Below, one piece after another: positions 34,214 to 43,813 of a stretch of DNA of 64,000 nucleotides (its first letter is position 1; each line of letters begins with the position of its first letter). Under the pieces are notes generated by a model. That model worked only from the letters and a program-made list of their open reading frames with translations. It was not told the origin of the DNA and made no database searches. Position numbers and translations under genes: made by a program. Origin of the DNA: Rubripirellula reticaptiva (GTDB lineage Bacteria; Planctomycetota; Planctomycetia; Pirellulales; Pirellulaceae); assembly GCF_007860175.1 (NCBI RefSeq), contig NZ_SJPX01000006.1, forward strand, positions 126,074-190,073, given 5' to 3'.

Positions 34214-34942
34214 ATGGCGAGAACCGTCTATTACTTATCGAGACTCGCACGTGGTTGGTTACGAACGATATTCGTCAACTCGCCACCGTTGATGGAGCAC
34301 GTTGAAACCCGGCATCAATCAACGTTCATGACAGAAGATCATGAGCAGCTTTCGCGTCTGCTTGAACGGGTTGCGACCAATGACGAACTCGATTCACTGC
34401 AACTGCCAGCCGAAGGTGTTGGAGAGGTCATTCATCGCGAGTACCGGATTCGGTTCCGTTGCGACAGGAGTGCGGTTGACTTGCTCGACAACTTGAAGGC
34501 GCATCCCGGACGCTATTGCGATCCGCGATTGGCGAAGTTTGAAAAAACTCGCGGCGAAAAATCGGCGATGCAGGTCGGCGACCGGTTCCACATTTCGATC
34601 TCCGGCCCTTGGGATGGACCCGTGCAGGTCATCGCGATCGAAAATCAGTCATATATCTTCGCCACGATGAAAGATCACTTGGAGGCCGGGTTCATTCGCT
34701 TTTCAGTTGGTGAAAGCGATGGGATCACTGAGTTTGCAGTAGAGTCATGGGCGGCGTCCGCAGGTCCGATCGTTTGGCTCAGCTATACCGGATTCGGGAT
34801 TGCTCAAAAGATGCAAACGAAAATGTGGCGGCACTATTGCCTGAAAGTAGCCGAGGTTGCCAGCGGAGATGTCGAAGGACCGCTGGTCATCAACACCGTC
34901 ACACTCGAGAACTTCTCAACAGGCGACGTGAATGAAGAGTGA
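34214..34942 (+). CDS. DUF1990-like protein 1
   Basis: 242 residues from the ATG at 34214; starts at 34292 or 34328 are also possible, and a GTG at 34163 lies inside a hairpin and is unlikely. The region from YRIRFRCDRSAVDLLDNLKA through GDRFHISISGPWDGPVQV and SYTGFGIAQKMQTKMWRHY resembles the polyketide-cyclase-like DUF1990 group. The function is unknown. It overlaps the next gene by 11 bases. Confidence 0.6.
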   Translation: MARTVYYLSRLARGWLRTIFVNSPPLMEHVETRHQSTFMTEDHEQLSRLLERVATNDELDSLQLPAEGVGEVIHREYRIRFRCDRSAVDLLDNLKAHPGRYCDPRLAKFEKTRGEKSAMQVGDRFHISISGPWDGPVQVIAIENQSYIFATMKDHLEAGFIRFSVGESDGITEFAVESWAASAGPIVWLSYTGFGIAQKMQTKMWRHYCLKVAEVASGDVEGPLVINTVTLENFSTGDVNEE

Positions 34943-35555
34943 GCCATGGTGGACAGAGCAGTTAACGCAGCTCCATGCTTTGTCGTACAACTACGACGCC
35001 AGCGAGTACGTCGCGGGTGAGCCCGGATGGAGTGTCGATCATTACGAATGCAACGTTCCCAGCGAGTTGCCTGGTCCGCCACAGCCGGATGGATCTTTTG
35101 AAACCGCCAAGCGAATTCTGATTGCGTACAAATTCCCCGATCCCGGACGCATTGTTGGTTACTACGATGAAACCGCGGATCTGGCCGGGCGCACGATGCT
35201 ACTGGAAGCCAAGTTCTTGTGGATGCGTTTTATATTCGGTGTTCGTGTCTCAAATGTGATCGACGAGGAAAGTCCAAATGGTAGCGGCGAGCTGGTCACC
35301 CGTTACGGATACGCCTACCGCACGCTCGAAGGCCACTGGGAAATCGGTGAGATGACTTACGTGGTCGAAAAGTGTGCCACCACGGGCGAGGTACGGATTC
35401 TGATTGATGCGTATTCCAAGTTCGATCGTATTCCTAATTGGTTTCACCGCCTTGGTTTTAAACTGCTCGGTCGTTCCGTCCAGAAGCAGTTTGCGAAAAG
35501 CTGCCTGCAACGTTTGCGTGAGATGGTCGTCGCCGAACTAGATTCATCCCCGTAA
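34932..35555 (+). CDS. DUF1990-family protein 2
   Basis: 207 residues. SYNYDASEYVAGEPGWSVDHY, then FGVRVSNVIDE, RYGYAYRTLEGHWEIGEM, and a C-terminal LGRSVQKQFAKSCLQRLRE match DUF1990 (NYD...GW start, YGTL-GHxExGEE core, Q-rich last helix). The domain is predicted to have a ligand-binding START-like fold. Coupled to the preceding DUF1990-like gene; the two probably act as a pair. Confidence 0.8.
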   Translation: MKSEPWWTEQLTQLHALSYNYDASEYVAGEPGWSVDHYECNVPSELPGPPQPDGSFETAKRILIAYKFPDPGRIVGYYDETADLAGRTMLLEAKFLWMRFIFGVRVSNVIDEESPNGSGELVTRYGYAYRTLEGHWEIGEMTYVVEKCATTGEVRILIDAYSKFDRIPNWFHRLGFKLLGRSVQKQFAKSCLQRLREMVVAELDSSP

Positions 35556-35898
35556 CTGAATTTCAACGTCGACGATTTTCAAGCAACATGAAAACTGGCA
35601 ACTGCCGTTGCGGCAATCGCCTCTTCTTCGTCAATCAACGTCTATTTAGACATCATGGCAATTGCGACAACCGCAAACGCCCATGGCCGAATATGCATCG
35701 ACCTTTCAACCGACAACGAGGCGTCCAACTTGGTTGCGACTGTCCTGCAAATCGTTGTCGAGGTGAGCGAGTACAACTTCGATCTCGGTTTGCAGCCTCT
35801 CCTGCCCGAACGTCTGTTACCGCCCGTGATCGACAAACTTGCTTACGTTCATTCACTAAGGCACTCGCGTTTCGTAAGCACGTTGGGCTAGTTCAACT
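35556..35898. other. Convergent intergenic stretch
   Basis: Between the convergent DUF1990 and recQ genes. A 78-codon open frame at 35655-35891 has no recognisable family or ribosome site. No terminator with T-run was identified. Confidence 0.4.
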
Positions 35899-37431
35899 TC
35901 ACCGGGTTAACGTCAATTCCTCAACTGCTGTCGGTTCGGTCACTGACTTCTGGGCCCGAGTCGACGGTTCGCAAACGTTACAGCAGCAATCGGAGATGTC
36001 TGACGTGCCCTGGTCGTCAAAGTGATTCAAGATCAAGGACCAGCGACACGAATGCTGCTCTGCGAATTGCACCATTTGCCGCAACGCGATCTGGCGGTCT
36101 TCGGCTCGTTGTCGTGCCTCGTCCGCAATCCGATCGGTGATGTCGTGGTCGACTTCTCTAACGAGCAGACGCCATCGACCGCGGCCGGCTGGTGCAACCA
36201 AGCCGCGAGAAGCTAACTGCTGCAGGCAGTTTTGCAGTGTTTGTCGGCCCAGAGCACTGATCTTCTTTATTTCGTTGAGGGAAACGGTGCCGTCGTCGGA
36301 ACCCCATCGCTCCACCCCCTGACATAAGCAGTGATGAGCCGTCGCGAGCTGTGACGAATCAAGATGTCCGCCCGCGAACATTTTCAAGACACGCAGGTCG
36401 TTGGCATCAAACAGCAATGTGCAATGAGCGTGTTTGCCGTCACGTCCTGCCCGCCCGACTTCCTGATAGTATGCTTCGATCGAGGCGGGCACGTTGTAGT
36501 GAATCACTCGACGAATGTTGGGTTTGTCGATGCCCAAACCAAACGCATTGGTTGCAAACATGACCGCCGGCGATCCGTCCATGAACGAGTTCTGCGAATC
36601 AAGTCGCTCTTGCTTCCTCATCCTTCCGTGGTAACGAAGCACAGGCACGGCTAAGTCTGCGAATTCGCTCGCGAGTCGGTCGACCTCCTTCACCGTGCTG
36701 CAATAGACGATCGCTGGCTCATTAGCAACCAAATTGCTCTGATCCGACAGCAACCCCCGCAACAACGCATCCTTTTGAACTTCCCCTTCGCACGAAACGA
36801 CTTCAAGTCTGAGATTCGATCGGTAGGCGGAGTTGAACACTGTGACCGGATCGTTCAGTTGTAAACACGAAACGATCTCATCAACGGTGCGAGCAGATGC
36901 GGTCGCGGTCATCGCCAAGATCGGCGGATTGCCGAGACGTTTGCGAGCGTGGTGCAGACATAGATAGTCGGACCGAAAATCGTGTCCCCACTGACTGACG
37001 CAGTGCGCCTCGTCGATAACGAACAAGTCCACACCAGCCTCAGCAAGCTGCTCGCACAAATCCGTTTGCTGTAGTCGCTCGGGCGTCGTGAATACAAACT
37101 CGGACTTGCCAGTCCGCAAGTCTTCGCGAAACGATGCAATTTGCTTCTTGGATTTGCTGCTGTTTAAGATGACCGCATATATGCCGTTCTCTTGGAGACT
37201 CGCAGCCTGATCTTCCGCCAACGAGATCAGCGGACTGACCACGACCGTTACCCCATCCAGTTCAATTCCCGGCAACTGATAGCAAATGCTTTTGCCTGAA
37301 CCCGTGGGCATCAAAATTAACGTGTCACGGCCCTCGATGGCGGCGCGACATGCTTTCGATTGACCCGGACGGAATCGCTTGTAGCCGAACGATTCCTCCA
37401 GTCGTTTGCGAAGTTGAGAAACTTGGCTCAT
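35899..37431 (-). CDS. recQ: RecQ-family ATP-dependent DNA helicase
   Basis: 510 residues from the ATG at 37431, which overlaps the stop of the upstream gene (ATGA). Motif 0 FGYKRFRPGQ, Walker A PTGSGKS, DEAH box VIDEAHCVSQWGHDFR, AMTATAS, and motif VI QEVGRAGRDGK. A C-terminal cluster of cysteines (CCCNVC near the end) marks the RQC zinc site; HRDC is absent, as in short RecQ proteins. Unwinds DNA 3'-5' in recombination repair. Confidence 0.93.
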   Translation of the reverse strand: MSQVSQLRKRLEESFGYKRFRPGQSKACRAAIEGRDTLILMPTGSGKSICYQLPGIELDGVTVVVSPLISLAEDQAASLQENGIYAVILNSSKSKKQIASFREDLRTGKSEFVFTTPERLQQTDLCEQLAEAGVDLFVIDEAHCVSQWGHDFRSDYLCLHHARKRLGNPPILAMTATASARTVDEIVSCLQLNDPVTVFNSAYRSNLRLEVVSCEGEVQKDALLRGLLSDQSNLVANEPAIVYCSTVKEVDRLASEFADLAVPVLRYHGRMRKQERLDSQNSFMDGSPAVMFATNAFGLGIDKPNIRRVIHYNVPASIEAYYQEVGRAGRDGKHAHCTLLFDANDLRVLKMFAGGHLDSSQLATAHHCLCQGVERWGSDDGTVSLNEIKKISALGRQTLQNCLQQLASRGLVAPAGRGRWRLLVREVDHDITDRIADEARQRAEDRQIALRQMVQFAEQHSCRWSLILNHFDDQGTSDISDCCCNVCEPSTRAQKSVTEPTAVEELTLTR

Positions 37432-37667
37432 CCTCGTAGTTTCCAGCCTACAACGATGCCAACCGCGAAGCACCAGCATGCGGCCACGTCTGGTTTTTCA
37501 CGAGCGTACTGCTTCAATTGTCCGAAGACGTCTTTGGCGGGCGTTGTTAGAAAATGTTCGGCCGCTGCTTGACTGTGACGTGCAACCGCTTCGCCCGTAG
37601 TGGACTGTGATTCTCTTTCATGCCGACCGGACATGCGTGGATGTTTAGGTTGAGATGCCATGGGCAT
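37428..37667 (-). CDS. Small membrane-anchored DUF883-like protein
   Basis: 79 residues from the ATG at 37667, preceded by AGGATTC. Hydrophilic N-terminus, then GQLKQYAREKPDVAACWCF and a C-terminal hydrophobic helix AVGIVVGWKL, the layout of ElaB/YqjD (DUF883) ribosome-associated inner-membrane proteins. Stop overlaps the recQ start. Confidence 0.65.
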   Translation of the reverse strand: MPMASQPKHPRMSGRHERESQSTTGEAVARHSQAAAEHFLTTPAKDVFGQLKQYAREKPDVAACWCFAVGIVVGWKLRG

Positions 37668-37702
37668 TGCTTTGAATCCTGCTTGAGAGAGTGAAAGAAA
37701 GA

Positions 37703-37996
37703 TCAATTTCGCCAATTGCGTGGCAAGTACGATTGGTAACCCGTCGGCTGAGGTCGCGATTGACAGAACGCGAGGGTCGCCAGGACGCCAAGGGCGAATC
37801 CGGAGACGAATACCAAACCAGTCATCGCAGCGGGATGTTCGTCGGCCTCGTAGCGAACTCGGTCCAAGACTTCACCGACTTGTGTCGCGTTCTGAATACT
37901 TTTGGCTTGTTTAGTCTCTGCCGTCCGGTCCAAGATCGAAGGCGAGCGTTCCAAAGTCTCAATTTCACTGTCTGCAGTTTTGCGTTGCTGGCTCAT
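37703..37996 (-). CDS. Small single-pass membrane protein, DUF883-like
   Basis: 97 residues; AGGTGGA lies 4-5 bases before the ATG. The helical charged N-terminus ends in RVRYEADEHPAAMTGLVFVS followed by GFALGVLATLAF, a membrane helix. Similar design to the neighbour at 37428, 35 bases downstream; both precede recQ in an operon. Confidence 0.68.
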   Translation of the reverse strand: MSQQRKTADSEIETLERSPSILDRTAETKQAKSIQNATQVGEVLDRVRYEADEHPAAMTGLVFVSGFALGVLATLAFCQSRPQPTGYQSYLPRNWRN

Positions 37997-38112
37997 GGTT
38001 CCACCTGTTGAAAATTCTCGATGAGAGCGCCCGTTGGCTTCAACGGCAGTTACCGCGTCATCGGTTGCAGATCACAATGCAACCGGCGTACCAAGACGCA
38101 AAAATTGTTTGG

Positions 38113-38574
38113 TCAGCCAACTTGCAGCTTGCCGTTGGTAAGAACTCTGGCTCGCAAACCGCCACGGAACCCTTGGCTCATGAACGATTTGGCACCAGGC
38201 GCGATCATGCGATCCATCCAGCCGCATGGTCGGCATTCTTGCCGGCCCTCAAACTGAACGCCCTGCAACTCGAACTGCTGACCCAACAGAGTGGAGAGAT
38301 CAGCCCCCACGACAACGAGGTTGCGACGAAGCAGCGATGCGGGTAACTGAGGCAAGTCGAACTGCTCGCGGATTTGCTGCAGAACATCGTAGTCGAAGAA
38401 GGTGACTTGGCCTTTGCGATTCGGCTTGCCGTGAAAGTAGCGATCACCAACCAATCCAAAACCCGCGACGCAATCAACTTCGCTAGGGCTTTGCGTCCCG
38501 TGCTGGTGGGCCGGTCCGCCTTTGGGAACCCAGTAATCATGGCCCGGCGAAATGATGATTTGGAGCAGCTTCAT
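38113..38574 (-). CDS. MOSC-domain protein
   Basis: 153 residues from the ATG at 38574. GLVGDRYFHGKPNRKGQVTF, LLRRNLVVVG and a Cys-containing CRPCGWMD follow the order of the MOSC domain (MoCo sulfurase C-terminal), where the Cys may carry persulfide. Stand-alone MOSC proteins resemble YiiM and may handle sulfur or molybdenum cofactor adducts. Confidence 0.85.
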   Translation of the reverse strand: MKLLQIIISPGHDYWVPKGGPAHQHGTQSPSEVDCVAGFGLVGDRYFHGKPNRKGQVTFFDYDVLQQIREQFDLPQLPASLLRRNLVVVGADLSTLLGQQFELQGVQFEGRQECRPCGWMDRMIAPGAKSFMSQGFRGGLRARVLTNGKLQVG

Positions 38575-38737
38575 TCGTCCAGATGAGGTGCAAACCATGT
38601 TCCGACGACGGCTGGAAAAGGTGCTGTTTGCGAGTTTGGTACGGCAACTGCTAACCGGGAATTAAGAATTGAGGACGACCAGTAACTTCGCTGGGATAAC
38701 GTCCGGACAAAACCATTTCGCATCAGGATCGTTTTGC

Positions 38738-39661
38738 ATGCTATCGCTGAATCGTTTGGCCATTGTGGGCAGCGGTCCAACCGCCTTGTATCTGCTTCGT
38801 TATCTAGCGGAGTCTGCCCACGAGTTCGGGGACGGAATAGCGAGTATTGATGTCTTTGAGCAAGGCCCCCAGTTGGGCGTCGGGATGCCCTATAGTCGTG
38901 AGACGACGGACCACCACCACATGTGCAACATCTCATCGGAAGAGTTGCCGCCGCTTGTCCAATCATTTGCCGATTGGCTGCGTTCGTTGAACAAAGAGTC
39001 GCTCAACGAGTTCGGATTGTCGCGAGACAATGTCAGTCACGACGAGACGTATAGCCGGATCGCCATGGGTGAGTACTTCGCAGACCAGTTTCAGGCGATG
39101 GTATCGAAACTGGATCGCGTCGGAATTGAAGTGGTTGAACATTCCAGTTGCAAGGTCGTCGACATTGTTGACCAGCGTCACGCTAACACGATCGTCGTCA
39201 AGACCGCGGCAGGTTCGCGGCACACGTTCGATGCGGTTGTGATTGCTAGCGGCCACCACTTTTGCGATGTCGATGATCCTGACTCCGGCTACTTCGCGTC
39301 CCCTTGGCCGATACAAAAGTTGTTGCCGAAGAAGGGTCAATTTTGCGACTTCACGGTGGGAACTCTGGGTGCGTCGCTGAGTGCGTTTGACTTGATCTCA
39401 TCGCTAGCTCATCGCCACGGCAAGTTTACCGGCGATGGCAGTTTGCGTTATAAAGCCAACGAAGGTTGCGAGAATTTCAAACTGGTGATGCACTCGGCCC
39501 AGGGTTGGCTTCCGCATCTTCAATACGAACAGGTCGAACCGTTTCGCGAACTGTATCGTCACGTTACGGCAGGTATCCATCGCGAGTGGACGCTACTTGG
39601 CGGAGTCGAGTCTCCGAACGCGGATCGATCGAAACGACACATGGCGAGTTTTCTCTGGTGA
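38738..39661 (+). CDS. FAD/NAD(P)-binding protein (PF13454 type), apparently C-terminally shortened
   Basis: 307 residues from the ATG at 38738. [18 protein letters not shown] is the dinucleotide-binding motif; [20 protein letters not shown] and VVIASGHH are typical of the HcaE-like FAD-NAD(P)-binding family, whose members often exceed 450 residues. The frame ends after [13 protein letters not shown], where it overlaps the convergent DUF1080 gene by 69 bases, so a 3' deletion is likely. Confidence 0.7.
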   Translation: MLSLNRLAIVGSGPTALYLLRYLAESAHEFGDGIASIDVFEQGPQLGVGMPYSRETTDHHHMCNISSEELPPLVQSFADWLRSLNKESLNEFGLSRDNVSHDETYSRIAMGEYFADQFQAMVSKLDRVGIEVVEHSSCKVVDIVDQRHANTIVVKTAAGSRHTFDAVVIASGHHFCDVDDPDSGYFASPWPIQKLLPKKGQFCDFTVGTLGASLSAFDLISSLAHRHGKFTGDGSLRYKANEGCENFKLVMHSAQGWLPHLQYEQVEPFRELYRHVTAGIHREWTLLGGVESPNADRSKRHMASFLW

Positions 39662-40294
39662 GTTCTTGACACCGTGTACCTGCAGGGCAATCACGCCTGA
39701 GGGATATTTTGCGAAAGCTTCGTTATCGGTGACATCCGCAACCGGCTTGTCATTGATCCAGGTTTGAATGCGCGGGCCTACGGCCAACACGCGGAGCTTA
39801 TTCCACCGGCCGTTGACCATTGCGTCATTGCGGGTCAAGTCTTTCTCTGGTGTGATCCACGCACCATTTCCCTGGTTAAAGATGTGGCCGCTGCGTCCTG
39901 GAGATTTTCCGAGATCGACTTGAGGACCATGGATCGATTCCCTCGATTGGCCCTTCGTATTTTCCCGATTCAACATGGTGCGGATCTGAACGCCGGAGTT
40001 CAGGTCGGTGTCGTGAAGTTTGACTTCCAGTTCAAGTTCAAAATCACCATACGTTTCAACCGTGTGTAAAAAATGAGTCTGGCTGGAACTCGAGCCCACG
40101 ATGACTTCATCGGTGATCGCAAATTGGGTGTTGTCGTGTGACGATTTCCAGCCGTCGAGGCTCTTGCCGTCGAACAGCGTGACCCAATCGTCGGCGTAGG
40201 TTGGGCTACAGCAAAGTGAAATCGCTACGAACGCAATGATTTGAAAATAACATTGCCTCGCGCGGTCAGAACGATGGATTGGGAGGGAAAGCAT
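39593..40294 (-). CDS. DUF1080 (3-keto-disaccharide hydrolase-like) exported protein
   Basis: 233 residues with a signal peptide ending PTYA, then [18 protein letters not shown], the hallmark of DUF1080 (concanavalin-like jelly-roll), and [20 protein letters not shown]. Family members hydrolyse 3-keto-glycosides. Follows the Gfo/Idh/MocA oxidoreductase by 14 bases; the pair could run an oxidise-then-cleave route on sugars. Confidence 0.88.
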   Translation of the reverse strand: MLSLPIHRSDRARQCYFQIIAFVAISLCCSPTYADDWVTLFDGKSLDGWKSSHDNTQFAITDEVIVGSSSSQTHFLHTVETYGDFELELEVKLHDTDLNSGVQIRTMLNRENTKGQSRESIHGPQVDLGKSPGRSGHIFNQGNGAWITPEKDLTRNDAMVNGRWNKLRVLAVGPRIQTWINDKPVADVTDNEAFAKYPSGVIALQVHGVKNSPEKTRHVSFRSIRVRRLDSAK

Positions 40295-40308
40295 TGAAAC
40301 TCCTTTGG

Positions 40309-41583
40309 TTAAACAACGGGAAGTGCGTAGTCGGGACGCCGTTCTTTGTTCAGCAATGCATTGGCAGCCTCATCGCCGATGATTTGTTCTTGGGTAGCGT
40401 CCCAGTTGAGCGTGCGACCGGTTATGCGACAAAGGTTGATCAGGTGCGCGACGCTGGTAATCAGATGTCCGACTTCAACGGGAGCATTGGGTTCCCCGCG
40501 TGATTCGATGCAGTCGAGCCAGTTGCCGACATGGTTTTCGGTCTCTTCGCCTTCGAAAGGTGCAATCAGAGTCGTTGGATTGCAGGCGAAGCGTCCTCGA
40601 TTGATTTCCAACTTGCCCTTCTCACCGATAAAGATGCCTCCAAAAGCTGGTCCATTGTCGCTTTCCAGCCGAACAACCGTGCCGTCCGGGTAATAAAGAC
40701 GGACACCGCGCTGGCGAGCGTCTTTTGCATCCGTGGTTGGCTCGATTCGCGTTGGCGCGACACTATCCCAGCCCATCGCCAAATGAACCATGTCCAGAGC
40801 GTGCGCACCGCGATCGCAAATGGGACCTCCCGTAAAGGCATCAAAATTTCGCCAACTGCGGTGAAGTTGGGCGTGGTAGTCCAGCAACTGCGCCTGGTCA
40901 CAGAATCGATCCCAATCCATGCCTTCGGGAATGACTTGCTTTTCGAGACCGGTTGCAGGACGCGAGCCGGAATAGTTCTTGACGAGAATCGTATGCACTT
41001 TGCCGAGGCCGCCACTGCGAACGAATTCGCATGAGTACTGGTTGTTGGCCGTGCTGCGCTGTTGCGTGCCGACTTGCAAAATGCGTTTGTGCTTGCGCAC
41101 AGCCTGTACCAGTGCTCGGCCTTCGGGAATGCTAAAGCTGAGTGGCTTTTCGGCGTAGATGTCCAAGCCTTTGACGCAGGCAACGATCGCCGCACGCACA
41201 CGCACATGATCCGGCGTTGCGATGATGACGGCGTCGAGTTCTTCCTGATCGAACATCTGCTCGTAGTTCTGATAACGTTTCCAGGAATCGCCGGCCTTTG
41301 GATCGCTTCTGTTGTCAGCCGCGAGTACATCGATCTGCGGTAGGTAACAATCGCAGACCGCCACCAATTCGGCGCGATGGGATTCGCGCGACAGCGCACG
41401 CGTCAGCCATTTGGCTCGATTCCCCCCACCGATCAATCCGACTCGCAACTTGTCGTTCGCAGATGCGGGCGGGGCAGCGTAGATTGCTGATGGTAATAGA
41501 CCTGACGCAGCCAGCGTGGTGGTCGCGCCGATGGATTTCAACACGGTTCGACGTGAAGGATTGTTTTGAGGGGAAGGGTTCAT
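40309..41583 (-). CDS. Gfo/Idh/MocA-family oxidoreductase with Tat signal
   Basis: 424 residues. Twin-arginine signal [19 protein letters not shown], then the NAD(P) motif [14 protein letters not shown], and [15 protein letters not shown] with the catalytic Lys of the family. C-terminal GFO_IDH_MocA-type sheet. Exported, probably with bound NAD(P), acting on sugars in the periplasm. In a cluster with sulfatases and a DUF1080 protein. Confidence 0.9.
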   Translation of the reverse strand: MNPSPQNNPSRRTVLKSIGATTTLAASGLLPSAIYAAPPASANDKLRVGLIGGGNRAKWLTRALSRESHRAELVAVCDCYLPQIDVLAADNRSDPKAGDSWKRYQNYEQMFDQEELDAVIIATPDHVRVRAAIVACVKGLDIYAEKPLSFSIPEGRALVQAVRKHKRILQVGTQQRSTANNQYSCEFVRSGGLGKVHTILVKNYSGSRPATGLEKQVIPEGMDWDRFCDQAQLLDYHAQLHRSWRNFDAFTGGPICDRGAHALDMVHLAMGWDSVAPTRIEPTTDAKDARQRGVRLYYPDGTVVRLESDNGPAFGGIFIGEKGKLEINRGRFACNPTTLIAPFEGEETENHVGNWLDCIESRGEPNAPVEVGHLITSVAHLINLCRITGRTLNWDATQEQIIGDEAANALLNKERRPDYALPVV

Positions 41584-41631
41584 GGTTGGTCCTGTTAGGT
41601 CAGCTTGTTTTTATGATTTGAAAGAATTGGA

Positions 41632-43143
41632 CTATTTCTTCTTTTTCTCTTTTTGAGTTTCCCTACGCTTCTTGGTCAGCGCCGAAGGAAGGGGCTGAGC
41701 GGCATCCTTGAAACCGGGGATTAGGCCGCGGAGTTTTTTGACGCTCGTGGCGTATTTCGGGTTGTCGATCTGGTTGGTCCATTCGTGAGGATCCTTGGTG
41801 GTGTCGTAGAACTCCTCCTCTTCGGCTCCGTAGCGGGTGTAGCGTCCGAGTTCGTGGCGGATGCTGATGTAGGCAAGGTCCGTTTTGGCTTTATCGCACA
41901 ATCCGGTGATGGCGGTGCTTTCCCAGGGAGCCTTCGGGTCTTTGAGCAGGGGCACCAACGAGCGTCCATCGATATTCGCAGGTGGCGTAAGTCCGCAGAG
42001 TTCAGCCAGCGTGGGGTAGATATCCATCAGGGAAACAAACCGCTGCGACACGCCTCCGGCTTGGGTGACACCCGGCGCGCGAAACATCAACAACGTGTGT
42101 GTCCCCTCTTCCCAGAGCGTAGTTTTTTGCCAATGGTGTTTTTCGCCCAGGTGAAAGCCGTGATCGGTGAGAAACACAACCATGGTGTTGTTCTTGTAGG
42201 GGCTTTTTTCGAGGGCATCGAGGACGCGCCCGAATTGAGTGTCGACATAAGTGGTCGTGGCTAGATAGGCCTGCACCGCCTCCTTATGTTTGCCAGACTT
42301 GATGACTTTGTCGGCGAAGCTCCCGAGCCCGTCGCTCACCGCTTTGGCCAGGGGAGGAAGGTCATCCAAATCATTCTCCTTCAGCTCGGGAAGGATGATC
42401 TGGTCCAGAGGGTACATGTCAAAATACTTCTGCGGGACATACCAGGGCATGTGAGGATTGAAGGAACCGTAGGCCAGAAAGAATGGTTTGTCGTGTTGTT
42501 TTTCTAGGATCGCGATTGCCTTATTGGCCCCGCCGGTGTCATTCATTTGTTCCTCGGTGAGGTGAATAGGCCCCCAGTCTTGCTCTCCCCCGCTGAGTTT
42601 GGCCAAGGGGGCTCCGGGAGGAGCCGGATCTCTTTTGTGGCCGACATGTTCATCCCAGTGCTCTTTCTGGTCCCAGCCGTGGGTAATCTTGCCGTAACCG
42701 AAAGTGTCGTAGCCGTTCTTCTTGAACAACCCGGCAAGAGATAGCACCGCATCCTGATTCAGTGCCTCGCTCTCGTTGATGATCTGCGCGTTGTTGTAGA
42801 TACCTGACTCCCACGGTGCTACACCGGAAAAGAACGCAGTCCGAGAAGGCGAACAAACCGGCGCCGCGGTGTAGGCTCGCGTGAAGTTCACTCCACTGCT
42901 AGCGAGCTTGCGAAGATTCGGTGCGACCACCTTGCCTGCATAGCGATCCGCGTCTTCCAACATCCAACTATTCAAATCGTCGGCAACCAGGAAGAGCACG
43001 TTCATCGGCTTGTCGGATTCAGCTCGGGCCGGTGAATGGGACAAAGCAAAAACGGTCGCGAGAATCAGGGGTAATAGTAGATTAGCCACAGATAAACACG
43101 GATGAACACAGATGGCCAGGGAGGGAAGGTGTCTAGGATTCAT
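41632..43143 (-). CDS. Sulfatase (iduronate-2-sulfatase-like)
   Basis: 503 residues. Metal site VADDLNSW, formylglycine motif [11 protein letters not shown] (Cys modified to formylglycine), then [10 protein letters not shown] and [10 protein letters not shown]. Cleaves sulfate esters from polysaccharides. The first 21 residues ([20 protein letters not shown]) are encoded partly by a dispersed 33-bp repeat (43083-43115), giving an odd n-region to the signal peptide [13 protein letters not shown]; the start may thus be misplaced or have been replaced. Confidence 0.92.
   Translation of the reverse strand: MNPRHLPSLAICVHPCLSVANLLLPLILATVFALSHSPARAESDKPMNVLFLVADDLNSWMLEDADRYAGKVVAPNLRKLASSGVNFTRAYTAAPVCSPSRTAFFSGVAPWESGIYNNAQIINESEALNQDAVLSLAGLFKKNGYDTFGYGKITHGWDQKEHWDEHVGHKRDPAPPGAPLAKLSGGEQDWGPIHLTEEQMNDTGGANKAIAILEKQHDKPFFLAYGSFNPHMPWYVPQKYFDMYPLDQIILPELKENDLDDLPPLAKAVSDGLGSFADKVIKSGKHKEAVQAYLATTTYVDTQFGRVLDALEKSPYKNNTMVVFLTDHGFHLGEKHHWQKTTLWEEGTHTLLMFRAPGVTQAGGVSQRFVSLMDIYPTLAELCGLTPPANIDGRSLVPLLKDPKAPWESTAITGLCDKAKTDLAYISIRHELGRYTRYGAEEEEFYDTTKDPHEWTNQIDNPKYATSVKKLRGLIPGFKDAAQPLPSALTKKRRETQKEKKKK
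43083..43115 (-). repeat. ACAGATAAACACGGATGAAC repeat, copy 1
   Basis: Lies inside the 5' end of the sulfatase gene at 41632-43143, where it encodes [11 protein letters not shown] of the signal region. One of six copies in 2.3 kb; the minus-strand reading is ATCTGTGTTCATCCGTG. Confidence 0.85.
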
Positions 43144-43198
43144 TGAGTTTGCTTGTTCTTTCGTTGATTCGTTTGTGGATCAGTTTGGGGAAGCGATT

Positions 43199-43229
43199 GG
43201 CCACAGATAAACACGGATGAACACAGGTT
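43199..43229 (-). repeat. ACAGATAAACACGGATGAAC repeat, copy 2
   Basis: In the 264-base gap between the sulfatase and GxxExxY genes, same orientation as copy 1. Confidence 0.85.
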
Positions 43230-43364
43230 ATTAGAGTTGAGGAATGATGACCTAAATGCGATGGTCGATAGTAATTTTTGATGCGTTTTTGTTTGTTAAA
43301 AACATGTTTCTCAGAGTGTGCCGACGTTCGCTAAACCCTCGGTGCGGGTATTTCCAATTTCAAA

Positions 43365-43396
43365 CATCTGTGTTTATCCGTGTTCATCTGTGGCCA
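43365..43396 (+). repeat. ACAGATAAACACGGATGAAC repeat, copy 3
   Basis: Opposite orientation to copies 1 and 2; ends 12 bases from the stop of the GxxExxY gene. With copy 4 it forms a direct repeat bracketing that gene. Confidence 0.85.
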
Positions 43397-43407
43397 TTCC
43401 CGCTCAT

Positions 43408-43779
43408 CTAAAGTCGGTAGCGTTTCACTTCAACTCGAGGCTTGCCGAAGTTGAGCAATAGGCAAATCGGCAGCCCAGTTGCCTTCAAATAGTTAAGGCA
43501 TTGAGCAGCGTGCGCATCGCTGAATTCCTTGACCGCTTTGAGTTCCACGATCACTGCGTCTGAGACGAGAAGGTCGGCGAAATACTCGCCTACAACGATG
43601 CCGTCGTACAACACATTGATCGGCGCTTGCTGCTTCACGTCGAGGCCACTCTTGCGAAGCTCAATGGCAAGCGCATTCTCATAGACCTTTTCTAAAAATC
43701 CCGATCCCAAAGTATTTGAGACTTGAAACGCACAACCTATGACCTTCTCCGTCAACGCATTCAACTCGTCATCATTCAT
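43408..43779 (-). CDS. GxxExxY protein (PD-(D/E)XK-like)
   Basis: 123 residues of the GxxExxY family: LGSGFLEKVYENAL contains the G-x-x-E-x-x-Y motif, then QAPINVLYDG, ADLLVSDAVIVELKAVKEF with the D...E-x-K of a PD-(D/E)XK nuclease-like fold, and NYLKATGLPICLLLNFG. The biochemical role is unknown. Its start codon lies within repeat copy 4 and its stop is next to copy 3, so it sits in a repeat-bracketed unit between two sulfatase genes. Confidence 0.9.
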   Translation of the reverse strand: MNDDELNALTEKVIGCAFQVSNTLGSGFLEKVYENALAIELRKSGLDVKQQAPINVLYDGIVVGEYFADLLVSDAVIVELKAVKEFSDAHAAQCLNYLKATGLPICLLLNFGKPRVEVKRYRL

Positions 43780-43812
43780 CTGTGTTTATCCGTGTTCGTC
43801 TGTGGCTAATTC
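43777..43812 (+). repeat. ACAGATAAACACGGATGAAC repeat, copy 4
   Basis: Contains the start codon of the GxxExxY gene and ends 2 bases from the stop of the upstream sulfatase. Same orientation as copy 3. Confidence 0.85.
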
Positions 43813-43813
43813 T

